The notes under the pieces were generated by a model. That model searched no databases and was not told where the DNA came from. It saw only the letters and a program-made list of their open reading frames with translations. Shown here piece by piece: positions 20,574 to 32,029 of a DNA stretch of 64,000 bases. The position numbers were made by a program, and so were the translations under genes. This DNA comes from Mytilus californianus (lineage: Eukaryota > Mollusca > Bivalvia > Mytilida > Mytilidae), in the NCBI RefSeq assembly GCF_021869535.1, contig NW_026262604.1:55762247-55826246 (forward strand). Reading direction: 5' to 3'. The stretch's first letter is position 1, and each line of letters starts with the position of its first letter.

Positions 20574-22428
20574 TTCAAATGTGTATCGTACATATATATG
20601 TAATTCGTTGTTTTATGTTTGTATTTAGCTTCGATGCATTTTAGAAACTCGGTACAATTCAGAAGACAAAGCATTTTCTCATACATAATTGAATCACTAC
20701 ATAAAATTTTACTGTATTTGTTCGTCTCAATCATCCAAAACAGAAATTGTTAGTATAAAACCAAAGGCAGACGAAAAATGATATGGGACACATGCATGAA
20801 TTTAAGATTTGACACGAGTGATTGAAATATTCCCTTCATGACTCTTTGAGAACTGTCCCCTGAAAAAATTGAAATTATTGAATTAATTGAAATTATTACA
20901 ATGTCAAAGGTCATATAGTTGTATGATCTTATCCTAACTTCAAAACGTTACAATCGCTTTTTACTTTAACATATTACTTTCATATCCGTAAATATTGGTA
21001 TTTAAAACATCCTGGGGCGACGTCGAAGCATATACAAGATACTGAACGGTGTTAAAATACTTATATCTACTGATATGAACAGAGATAACAAATTTATCTA
21101 CAGTCCGAATCGGGTAATTTTCATGGAAATTCGGGCACAAAGTGAAGTGTGAAAGCAACGTTTTTTTTCAAAATCTAAACAAGTATGATTGAAATTCCCA
21201 AGGGTAATGGGTAGCAACGTCCGGGTATATGGGTTGCAAACACCCGGAGCTACGAGTTTTTTAACGACATTCAATAGGCAATCAACATCCGAGAAATATA
21301 CTAAGCTGGGGATAAAATTACATATAGTAGGTACATTCGGACGTTTAGCTATATGGAATAAACATACCTAGGCTCGAACTTTAATTTCTAGAAACCTTAG
21401 AACAAGGTTGAATCCAAGGTATTGCCGAGCATTTTTATAATGTTTCTAGCTGACTACAAATCAAATCTATATTTCGAGACATTGCATGGTTGTTCTCTGT
21501 ACATTATAAATCTTTTGAGTTTGAATGTCCCTTTGGTATCCTTCGTCTTTCTTTTTCCCCTCTCTTTCAACTATTTCAAATGAAATATTTTGAGTAAAAA
21601 CTATAAATGCAAAATTTGAAGAGGAAGGTGGAAACATTCCGTGAACCTGTATTCTTTATTGACGTTATAAATATGGCATTGTGGAGGTAATAAACAAGGC
21701 GATACACGTTCAGTGAGTGTATATTTCAAATGTATATACCGTCAACTCGATTTGACTAAGCAATATTTTAAAGCAAAAAAAAAAAAAGCAAAAGGGACCG
21801 GACATAAGTAATTAAAACAACATTAGAGATGTCATATTCCAATATGTTTGTTCTACAAAACAAAATATAGGGGAAAAAAAGGAGAAAGATACCAGTCATA
21901 TTCAAACTCCTAAGTCGAAAACAAACTGACAATGTCATGGCAAAAAAACGAAAAACGATAAAAATACAAACAACAATATACAAAACACAACATAGAAAAC
22001 TAAAGACTGAGCAACACCAACCTCCTTAAAAAAAACCTGGTGTTGAACTCAGTTTTCCCCGGAAGGGTACGCAGATTCTGCTCCAAATATGGCAGTCGTC
22101 GTGTTGCTCATGTTAGTACAAACCTAGTGAAAAGTACAATATGATATGAAAAGTAGATTGAAGTACAGTGATTGAGTTGGTTTTCGTTGATATTTTATAA
22201 CCCTTCTCACTGTTTATGTTGCTATGCAATAACCTATTAGTCTAGTTTACCCGATATTACTCGTCTAAACTTTGCCGATTTCGTTTCTCCATCTAACGAA
22301 AGTAGAGGATTCATCTGAGGTTTGCAAACTGAGCCCTATATATATATTCTCAATTTGTTTTTAACAATAAACATGTTAAATACATTACATTTCAACCTAG
22401 TTGTAATTTGTGCTGCAAAATGTACGTA

Positions 22429-22494
22429 TAACGTATTTCTCATATAACGTATTTCTCATATAACGTATTTCTCATATAACGTATTTCTCATACA
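22429..22494. repeat. 16-bp tandem repeat, 4 copies
   Basis: Four exact copies of ataacgtatttctcat. The paralogous site at 25930-25955 has one diverged unit. Confidence 0.9.
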
Positions 22495-22654
22495 GAATAT
22501 TAATAAAATAGACGGCATATTTACCATTTTACTGCAGCAGATGCGCATTATGGTCTTTTCAGTGATGTTGTAAACCAGAAGTTTTTCAATTTCAAAACCG
22601 AAAACAAATTTTTAAGAGACGATCAAACCCAAAATAGACTGAAAGTTGAGGCAG

Positions 22655-22820
22655 GCCGATGGTTTCCTCTTTTAAATCAATCGATTGCCTTTAATATAAT
22701 ACTATATGCAATGGATTTTGTTAATTCCTAAAAGACGGACGCTGGCCAATAGTTATTGACATTCTCGTCGTTTGGTCTATGGTAGATATTTTTCTCTTTG
22801 GTAACCATACCACATCTCCC
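22655..22820 (+). mobile_element. Retroelement 3' tail fragment
   Basis: cgatggtttcctcttttaaa to ggtaaccataccacatctcc; duplicate of the fragment at 15280-15450. Confidence 0.65.
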
Positions 22821-22879
22821 TAATTTCATCAAAATATTTAAAGAACCATAGGTTTTTAATTGTTGTTATTTTTTTTAAA

Positions 22880-22975
22880 AGTGGTTTAAGTATGTTAACT
22901 ACAGTAATTACTAGCTTGTCAACACTGTTGTTTTGAGTTAGAACCCCCGTGGCACGAGACATTTTATCACACAAA
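22880..22975 (+). mobile_element. tRNA-derived SINE head (duplicate)
   Basis: gtggtttaagtatgttaact ... gagttagaacccccgtggc; segmental copy of 15490-15590, with box A partly lost. Confidence 0.5.
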
Positions 22976-25339
22976 CGTATTCCCTGCAGGCACATGCTTC
23001 CCAGCAACGGATGAATATGAAGGATACCAGTAAATGAATCCCGCACTGAACTTTTGCCTTTAGAAAATAAGTCAGCATGCAAACTGTTTCGTCGCCTTCA
23101 GCAAGGTGCGTTCTACTCTAATCTCAATTTACTAGAATAATGTAGGATTGCCTGATTCTCTGCCAAAGTGTGTTGGTTCTCTCACACATTCTCTGAACGT
23201 CCGGTTATAATCGACACAATATTGCCAATGCATTTTGGTCATTACACCATTGGCATAGATAAATACTTTTCAGAATAAATGCGCTTGCCAATTCTACTTT
23301 CAAATTTTAACTGCCAAACATTCCAGACATTGATAGTCAGCAATAGAATAATATGAATCGTTTTAAAAAGAAGTGAAACAAGACAACTTTTTTCCTCGCA
23401 CCAGAAATAGTATTTTATTAAATAAGTTGAAAAAACATACCAAAAAAAACATTAAAAAAAAAACGACGTCGGCGTTTTCAATTTTTTTTATATTTGTTCA
23501 TTAAAATGAAAATATATGTATCAAAAATACATGAATACCAATTTTGAAGAAAAAATCTATGAATTGGTTATTTGAGATAAGATTTTTTTAGACAAATTAA
23601 AGAACAGTATTCGTCGATTGTATGTGCTTTCTTTACAAAATATACATCTATTTTCAAAACATTAATTCACTACAATTCAAGAAAAATAAAACATATAATG
23701 CATTGTTTTCGATTTTCAGTTATTCAAAGGAAAATTTAAAACGGAAAGTCCCTTAAAAAATGGAAAAATCAAAAGCTCAAACACATCAAACGAAGGGAAA
23801 ACAACTGTTATATTCCTGAATTGGTACAAGCATTTCCTTATGTAGAAAATGGTGGATTAGCCTGGTTTTTAGCTATTTAAACCGCCGACATGTATGACAG
23901 TCGCATACAATTCCATTATATTGACAATGATGTGTAAGCAAAAGAAACAGACATGATAGGTAAACAGGTCAAAATTTGGGTACATCAGTCAACAGTGTGT
24001 TATCATCTTAATCACTATAGAAACAAACAACTATGTCAACAAAGAAAAACAAAATGGCATGTATACACTCTGTAGACAAAGCACATAAGCAAAATAAAAA
24101 AAAAACAAAAATACAAAAAATTACCATAGCACGATAACACAATGGCGGGAGTTATAAATACTGATCCACGCCAAGAGGATATAAACAAAAATAGACTAAA
24201 CAGTAAAGGTTACAAATATTCAAAGACAAATGAAAAGAACACTTTCACAGGTGATTAAGATGATAACAAACGTCAGTACTTAGAATATATACTTCGAGAC
24301 AATCATGAATAGTTTGTAAAGTTGATACGGAATATCTATCAACAAGGTCTTGGTACCTTTCGATGAACTTTTTTAGAAAAAGGACGAGACGTTCGTTGAC
24401 ATAACCTTGGCTCATCACCTTTCTGCTCAGAGACTGGTGACGTTTTGTAAAGTCTGAGTAGCAGCTGCAAATCCCTGAATACCGAATGAGTTAGGAAATG
24501 CATATCCCATATGCAGGTGAAGTTGGTATATTTTTTGCTAAGGTGGGGGAAATTTATAATTCCAAAATCAAAATCGTCTCGTTTGTTATAGATTATGTTA
24601 CGGAGATGTCCGCTTATGTGAAATGCGAGGTATAGGTTTAAAAATGAGGAAGCCGTGTCTGTTGTTTCTCTAATTTATTGTTCTGAGGGATATATTAATG
24701 GAACCCAATGACAAAAGTATGGATTGTTTAAATTTCAGAATCGATTCATACTTAAACTGTCTTTTATACAGGTTTGTTTATAATTTTGTCATCACAGTTT
24801 TTCGCCACGCATTTAAGTTGTGGGGTTGCCAAATGTATAACGAAAGGTTTCATTGTTAGGGTCACTGCATACTAGAAAATTTCGGAGAATAAGGCGAACG
24901 AGAAAAAAAAACATTCAATAGCAGTACATTTTTTTGAAGATTTGAATGAAATAAGAAATTCTCTTATAAATGAAAGTATATGTACACGTTTCTTTATTAT
25001 GTATAAAACATATTCAAATTTTTTTTTGTTAAATTTGAAGTATCATATGACTTTAACAAAATCTTTGACATATGCCATTTACCGTAACTTGACCTTAAGA
25101 CATGTCTATTTCCAATATAATCAAAGAGAACGGTTTAGGATTCGTTAAAAGATAACTCGTTAAAGTGCCAGAAATCAATTGCAGGGTAATACAATATATG
25201 AAATGTATATTGTCGGAAATTATCAAATTGATTTATACTCATTACGAAACCTCGCCTTTCGTCCTGTTTCTAAAGCTCGTACAGATACATTTTATATTTT
25301 CCGACAATATATACACTTTTGTAAATCGTTTTATCGAAT

Positions 25340-25560
25340 ATCTGTGTGTGATTTTTAAGAAAGTAGACAAATTTTGTTCATATTTTGTAATTGTGTGTAC
25401 TGAAAGACATCATTGAGGCATGAAAAGGGAAATTAAATCACAAAAAATAACAGATTTTATTCATTTCAATGACATGTTGACCGTCTTTTCCTCTGTGACA
25501 AGTTTGCCATATTTCTGAGCTGTGTAGCAGAGCAGAGAAAAAACACATACTGTTAGTATA
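25340..25560. other. Junction region unique to unit 2; no gene seen
   Basis: Occupies the place where unit 1 carries gene copy B. No similarity to unit 1 was noted. Confidence 0.5.
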
Positions 25561-26087
25561 TAATCAAAAGCTGACGGAAATGCTATGGGACACAAGCGTA
25601 AATTTATGATTTGAAACGAGTTATTGGAATATTCTTTTTATGCCTCTTTGGGAACTGTTCCCTAAAAATATGGAAATTATTGAATTAATTGAATTGATTA
25701 TAATGTCAAAGATCATATAGTTGTATGATCTTGACTTAACTTTAAAACGTTACAATGGCATTTTGCTTTAATAGGTTACTTTCAATATTGGTATGGTAAC
25801 ACTCTGAAGTTCCCCAGTACACCGAAGTCGAAGCGTGTACAAGAATACTGAAGGGTGTTAAAATACCATATATATCTACGGATATGAACGAAAATAACAA
25901 ATTTATCCACAGTCCGAATCGGGAATATATATAACATATTTCTCATACAGGATATTGATAAGGGTATATTTACCATTTAACTGCAGCAGATGCGCATTAT
26001 TGTCTATTCAGTGATGTTGAAAGCCAAAAGTATTTCAAATTCAAAACCGAATACAAATGTTGAAGAGCTGATTAACCCCCAAATATA

Positions 26088-26249
26088 AAAACGAGGTGCA
26101 CCTGTCCTGCATGCTAAGTAATATTGTCGGACATTACGTTGTTAGATACGTTGTTAGATGTCACCTAGAACCCGAGTGTACCAATTTCAACTTTCAAGGG
26201 TCAAGCAAGATGTTCGAATCGTTACAAACTCGACTATCTTAAGCAACAG
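26088..26249 (+). pseudogene. PAN/apple-like exon, third and most decayed copy
   Basis: Aligns to 1397-1556. A 4-nt insertion (catg) after cctgtcctg shifts the frame, ECALRC is destroyed, the KMC cysteine codon is changed to TTC, ctatcttaag introduces a stop, and the end is deleted, joining gcaacag directly to the 3' UTR-like tgtaccgtac. Confidence 0.75.
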
Positions 26250-26257
26250 TGTACCGT

Positions 26258-26283
26258 ACATATATATATATATATATATATAT
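26258..26283. repeat. (TA)n microsatellite
   Basis: An uninterrupted TA run inside the 3' flank of the decayed PAN exon; the homologous site in copies A and B has only catatatatgt. Confidence 0.9.
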
Positions 26284-27360
26284 GTGTGTAATTCTTGTTT
26301 TATGTTTGTATTTTGCTTCGATTCAACTCAGAAACTCGGTGCCATTCGGAAGACAAAGCATTTTCTTATACATAATTCTATCACTATATTAAGGTTTACT
26401 GTAAATTTTGAAGCTTGACATATTTTTTACCGGGTGTAGGGTTCTACTTTTGGTATTACCCTACAGGTAGTCAAATATAAGAGGTGTGTTATCCTGAGAC
26501 AGAGAAATTAGAATAAATCCAAGTTGGTGCTCAATGTCGCAAGCGTTATGACACGAGTTTGAGTGTACCTTTTGGTATTCTTCGTCTCTCTTTTTCCCCT
26601 CTCTTACAAAGTCCAAATGAAATATTTTGAATAAAAACGATAAATGAAAACATTGTGGAGGAAGATGGAAACATTCCGTGAACCTGTATTCTTGACTGAC
26701 GTCATAAATATGGCATTGTTGATGAGGTCATAAACAAGGCGATATGCTCTAGTTTATTTCAAATTTATATACCGCCAACGTGACTTGACTGTGCAATATT
26801 TTAACGCTAAAATAGCAAAAGGGACCACGGACACAATTAATTATAAAACGTTGGAGATGTCACATCCAAACATATGTGTTCTACAAAACAAAATATAGGG
26901 AAAATAGAGTCGAAATATACCAAAGTCATATTCAAACTCCTAAGTCGAAAACAAACTGACAATGTCAAGGGAAAAACGAAAAACGATAATAATACAAACA
27001 ACAATATACAAAACACAACATAGAAAACTAAAGGCTGAGCAACACGAACCCCCAATAAAAAAACCACAGTGGTGATCTCAGTTGCCCCGGAAGGGTACGC
27101 AGATCCTGCTCCTAATTTGGCAATTGTCTTGTTATATACCTGGTGAAAAGTACAACATGATATGAATTATAAGATAATAGTAGATTGAGGTGGAGTGAAT
27201 TGGTTGTTTTTCGGTAATATTTTATAACCCTTCTTACTGTTCATGTTGATATGCAATAATATATTAGTCCATTTAGATCGATATTACTCGTCTACACTTG
27301 ACCGATTCCGTTTCAAATTTTTGCAAATTGAGCCCTATACATTTTTCAATTTCTTGAACT

Positions 27361-27975
27361 AGAACTTTCTCTGTTTATCACACGACAGCAGACAGTGATC
27401 TGACAGGACAAAAAAAAACTTTCTGTCTGTTTATCATACGGCAGCAAACAGTGATCTAACAGGACAAAAAACTAGAAATTTCTCTCAGTTTATTACACGG
27501 CAGCAAACAGTGATCTGACAGGACAAAAAGCTAAACTTTCTCTCTGTTTATCACACGAAAGCAAACAGTGATCTGACAGGACAAAAAAATAGAACGGTAA
27601 TTATGTTAATCACGCGGCAGCAACAGTGATTAGAAAAGACAAAAAACTAGAATTTTCTCTCTGTTTATTACACGGCAGCAAACAGTGATCTGACAGGACA
27701 AAAAACGAGAATTCTCTCTCTGTTTATCGCACGGCAGCAAACAGTGATCTGACAGGACAAAAAAATACAACTTTCTCTCTGCTTATCACACCACAGCAAA
27801 CAGTGATCTGATCGACAGGACAAGAAACCTGAACTTTCTCTCTGATGATCACACGGCAGCAAGCAGTGATCTGACATGATAAAAAAACTAGAACTTTTTT
27901 TCTGTTTATCACACAGCGGCAAACAGTGATCTGACAAGAAAAAACTAGAACGTTTTCTCTGTTTATCAGATGTAC
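27361..27975. repeat. ~59-bp minisatellite, 10 units
   Basis: Units of 56-63 bp: ctgtttatcacacggcagca, aacagtgatctgacaggaca, aaaaactagaactttctct. The motif gtgatc occurs at 27395, 27451, 27510, 27568, 27626 (as gtgatt), 27685, 27744, 27803, 27866 and 27926. Unit lengths vary mainly in the A run. Confidence 0.9.
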
Positions 27976-28744
27976 AATCAAAAGCGGCGCGCAAACGTTA
28001 TGAATTTTTGGGTGCAAATGTAGTGATAATGTGCGCAAATGTAATGTATCGACCCAAGGGATGTTCACACCATGAACTGCTTATAATAAATGACACATTA
28101 ACAATGCGACTGGTCGATAATATAAGACAAATATGCGTGTCGTGTGTAGATTGTCGTACCTCCTCTAAAGAATAACTGTGGAAAAAAAGAATTGGGTAAT
28201 ATATAATATTGATAACAGAAAATGAGAAATAAACAATATACATGATATACAGAATAAAGAAATCATGTAATTGCAGCAAAAAAATAATAGTAAAATTATC
28301 TGAAAGTTCATGATAATTTTACAGAATAGGTACTATTTTTAAAGAAAAAGAAAAAATGCCCTAAAAATTTTACGAGTACAGAAATTAAGGACCTGGGCTG
28401 ATATTCATAAAACTACTTAAGTTTAGATATGTTCCGAACGGACGAATTTTTTTACATGTCCTACGATAAATTACAATCAAAAGCTGCGCGCAAACGTTAT
28501 GAATTAGTACTTCGATTAGATATCTTAATAACCTCAAGTGGTTTTATGCATATCAGCCTTGCCAACCAGATCCTCGTCCATCGTTTTCCCACAGGCGTCA
28601 TTTATATAAATTTTATTTCAAGATAATAATGACTAATAAAATATATTTTGAAACATAATAACAGCACGACCTTAAAGAACATATAATGTTAATGTGCATA
28701 TTCCCAGACTGGAACATTTTTTAAATGGTTATCGGTGTTTAGTC
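27976..28744. other. No gene seen
   Basis: AT-rich. 27985-28010 and 28475-28502 share caatcaaaagcggcgcgcaa / tcaaaagctgcgcgcaaacg, a diverged direct repeat about 495 bp apart. Confidence 0.45.
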
Positions 28745-28830
28745 ATATGTGGGTTTTTTAATTGTTTACTTTTTATACATTGTGACTTGGATGGAGAGTT
28801 GTCTCATTGGCACTCATACCACATCTTCTG
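28745..28830 (+). mobile_element. Retroelement 3' tail, strongly truncated
   Basis: tttacttttatacattgtga... cttggatggagagttgtctc, attggcactcataccacatc; 3' terminus as elsewhere. Confidence 0.75.
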
Positions 28831-28849
28831 ATCTAAATTTGTTCCGGAC

Positions 28850-29010
28850 TAAAAAAAAAACACACAGAAAACTAAAGAATGAGCAACACAAATCCCGCCA
28901 AAAACCGTTGGAATCGCGGGTGTCTCGGAAGCCCGTTGCCGGTTGTAACATACTCTCCTCCACGAGTGCCACACTTCGTGCTGATCATGACAAGAAAACA
29001 TTCGAAAGTC
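28850..29010. mobile_element. Dispersed repeat (AGAAAACTAAAGAATGAGCA family)
   Basis: Same family as 21960-22100, 26990-27120 and 53200-53320 (marker cagaaaactaaagaatgagc ... tgtctcggaagcccgttgcc). Confidence 0.6.
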
Positions 29011-29204
29011 GCATTTGGTAATCAGCGGTCATAATCGAGGAAACGATCGAGGAGTGGATCTTGGCTTCGACAATTGGTCAATAAACCTTATTTTTTCTCA
29101 ATTTGATAACTAAATCTAGGATTATATTTTCCATGTTAAGCCTAATCTATTTGTCGAGAGCATATCTTCTTCATATGTTTGTACTTTAATTTTCAGATGG
29201 TCCG

Positions 29205-29395
29205 TGTGGGTCTAGAGAATAATGGGCAAATGTGCAGAATAAATGGCAAAAAAACACCCAAAGAATACAGAAAAATAGCACAAACAAATTAAGAATAGAG
29301 AATGATGGGGTATTGAAATATAAAGAATTCAGAATAATGGGCAATAAATATAAAGATTAGAGACAAATGAAATAAAAATTAAAGAACACAGATAT
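29205..29395. repeat. Degenerate AGAATAATGGGCAAA repeats
   Basis: At least four degenerate copies of agagaataatgggcaaatg / agaataaatggcaaa. A fragment of the same repeat lies at 55350-55410. Confidence 0.65.
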
Positions 29396-29941
29396 TTTCC
29401 AAATTTGTAGGATACAATATTGTTTTATCTCTACATGCTTTTTATTTCTTTTTTGTAATATTTTGTCTTCATGCAATGACATGATGATATGTATTCAAAT
29501 AGGCGACATATGACCTCCAGTTTATTTCTTATGACTGGTGTATTGGTCAATATAAGTCTTAGATCAGTGTTATTTCACATCTGGTCGGTTTGTCTCCGAT
29601 TTGTTCTGGGCATGTACATGCCGCTGCAGCTAGAGTACGTTATATTTTATGTTGAGGCTATTTCAAAGTTTTCTTTCAAGACGGTTTTTATGTTAAAATT
29701 ACGTATTTGACCTACTATACCTAGCTGTAGTTTGTAGCTAGTAGATTATATAGTAACATGTACAACTTTTATATAAATCAAATAATTGCCCACTATTGTT
29801 TTTTTTTTTTACTTGCTAAATTAAATCATTACATTCTTTAGTTGAGGTATATCATTTTAGTGTCTATAAACTATGTCTAGTGCTGTATCTGTGTCTCTGT
29901 AATATTTTGTATCTGTCAAATTCATGCCTTTTTTATCTTGA

Positions 29942-29976
<35 letters not shown>

Positions 29977-30230
29977 TACGTAGCAGGCCTGATTATTATC
30001 AAATGAGGAAAGGTACTTAGGCAGACCTTAATTTCAGGGGAAGTTACTCAGAGATGGCATTGACAATTTTCAAGTACGTTCTAAGTGTTATTATGAAAAT
30101 TTCGGTGCTGTAAAACACTTAACAGTGAGACAACTATAATGGTTATAGATTGTAACAATATATGCGTGTGAACCATCTGTTCTACCGAAACAATATCAAA
30201 TGAAACCTTATGTAATAATACGTTACATCA
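29396..30230. other. No gene seen; (TA)n at 29945-29976
   Basis: AT-rich, with a TA microsatellite of about 16 repeats. The 73-codon frame at 29489-29710 has no recognisable motif. Confidence 0.5.
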
Positions 30231-30315
30231 GCATGATCAGTCACAGGCACTTGTTTCTATCGATGGATAGTCGACCTTCCCATGGAAAGAAACAAGTGTC
30301 TGATCATTCATGGTA

Positions 30316-30399
30316 AGTCCAAATAATTATGCCGTCTTGAAAAACTATTTTTATTTTTTGCTGTGACGCCAGTTTCAAGACTTCATAATTATATGGACT
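30316..30399. mobile_element. 84-bp foldback hairpin
   Basis: The arms agtccaaataattatgccgt (from 30316) and gacttcataattatatggac (to 30399) are reverse complements over 27 bp with three mismatches, with a 30-base T-rich loop. No coding capacity. Confidence 0.75.
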
Positions 30400-30527
30400 A
30401 GTCAGGGGTTTGACTTGAAAACCAGTGATTTCATTATCAACCATTTGTCAACATGTATCAACTCTTTTAGTGATTTCTTCTTCTTCTTCCAGTTAAAAAA
30501 GAACAAAAGATGTTGTCGACTGTTTAA

Positions 30528-31967
30528 CAGGTTGAGGAGGATCCTCATAAATAACTTGATTAGTTACGAAATATCTCATTTATGGGTATTATCATGATTA
30601 TACACCAAAATGGGTATCAATTTTCAGTGATAAAAATATAAACTTTGGATTTACAAATATTTTCTGTCATGTCGCAAACATTGAATTCTAGTTACTTCAT
30701 CACCTGGTTAAATTGGCACCTGGTCAAAGGTCAAATCATCACCTGGTAATGATAAAGTCAATTGGGCACCTAGTCAAATCGGGATCTGGTTAATTCGGCA
30801 CCCATGATTTACATAATGTTTTGCAAGTAAATTTAAACTATTGAAGACTCCAGTTTTTTTTATATTTTTAAAAATAATTTCACTTGACATACATGCTTGA
30901 GGTGTCAACGTATTCAAATGTATTTGTCACGCATATCATGCATATCAGATGTTCAAATGGAAACTTTGTTATTAACAGTGCCTTAATATCTGTTCCTATT
31001 GGAAGTTATTGTATAACATTTATAACTTCTATTTCATGACAACTGCACATTGTTTTTATACAAGTAGACAGGAAATTCAGAAAAAAAAACCAATTTAAAT
31101 TACAATGAGTAAGTTTGTTTTTATCCTCATCTGTGGATTAATCAACAGCTTGGGTTACAGCTTCTCTGTTTAATTTAAGTTTTTTATATTATTGAAAACA
31201 GCAAAAACTACCTGAAATATTTAAAACAACAAATGGGTTATTCTTTTTGATTAATATAAGTTCATAAGTTTTTAAAATGATAACAATCAAAATACTATTA
31301 ATAAAATATTGAGAAAACGTCAAACAGCAAATCAACTGATTTTTTATGGTGTATTTTAACTGCTTAAAATTACATGAATTACATGTGCTGATTTTTTAAA
31401 GATATGCAAAATGTATCTTTTTAATTAACCTAAAAAATTGTTAGTTTTGCAAAAAAATATATATGAATAAAACCGAAAAACTATTCTCTCCATACCTCAC
31501 TTAAAAGGGTAAAAATATTTGGTACCAAATTGACTAGCCAAATGCTGAAATGGCTTTAATCATGTTAATTAGGTGCCGGTTTGTCTAGATGCCTATTTGA
31601 CCAGGTGCCGATTTGACTTTTTCTATGGGTGCCAATTTGACCAGGTGTCGATTTAACTTGTACCCCAAACATTAAGGTAAAGGATAACATTTAGCCTGAA
31701 GACACCATAACTGAAATATCATCAGGATAAAAGTTTACAGCCTTCAAAAAGTAGGATTTTTGGAGGCCATTATCTTTGTAACCAATTCTCATTTGGACCG
31801 TGGTCTTAAAGGAAAAATGTTGCCATTTATATGAATATTTGGGCCCTGACAGCTATCATGAAGAAATACAAAAATTTATTTTTTATCACTGTAAATTGAT
31901 ACCTGATTTGGGGTACAATAGCCATAAATAGGGATAGTACCCATTTATAAGGATCTTTCCCAACCTG
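30528..31967. mobile_element. 1.44-kb TIR element, CAGGTTG ends, 5-bp TSD TTTAA
   Basis: The left end CAGGTTGAGGAGGATCCTCA (then tttatgggtattat, gggtatcaattttcagtgat) matches the reverse complement of the right end (caggttgggaaagatcctta, atttatggctattgtacccc, ggtatcaatttacagtgat). TTTAA flanks both ends (30523-30527, 31968-31972). A second, much larger member lies at 33902-40392. The interior carries the nested element 30683-31666. Confidence 0.8.
30683..31666. mobile_element. 984-bp element with GGCACCTGGTCAAAT arrays, nested
   Basis: The left end has five to six copies of a motif like GGCACCTGGTCAAATT (30699-30805). The right end has the reverse complement ATTTGACCAGGTGCC four to five times (31565-31650). 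AAACATT borders both sides (30676-30682, 31667-31673). The homologous region of the sister element (about 34005-34025, ggcacagacattaaggtag) lacks it and reads straight through, which is an empty site. AT-rich centre, no transposase seen. Confidence 0.8.
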
Positions 31968-32029
31968 TTTAAAGTTCTGTTTGAAAATTTTAGTAAATCA
32001 CCTATTTAAGAGATTTTGTTGTTTCCTTT

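Larger units (their letters stand above)
15268..22340. repeat. Segmental duplication, unit 1
   Basis: Blocks match 22655-27340 in order: 15268-16060 vs 22655-23380, 16240-17100 vs 23400-24310, 17100-18210 vs 24310-25335, 20760-21130 vs 25565-25930, and 21500-22340 vs 26560-27340. Unit 1 holds gene copy B (19205-20573). Divergence is clear (substitutions and indels every few tens of bases), so the duplication is old. Confidence 0.75.
22655..27340. repeat. Segmental duplication, unit 2 (shortened and scrambled)
   Basis: Matches unit 1 but lacks the FAMeT exon, has a PAN exon scrap at 26088 after the 25565-25930 block instead of before it, and joins the equivalent of 22530 (ctgcagcagatgcgcattat, 25980) directly upstream of the scrap. 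26452-26490 (tattaccctacaggtagtca) resembles the end of the FAMeT exon. This indicates deletion plus rearrangement. Confidence 0.7.

Noticed and set aside
27668-28068. Cys-rich minus-strand frames (108 and 114 codons)
   Set aside because: Overlapping frames in the 59-bp minisatellite; the cysteine periodicity follows the DNA repeat.
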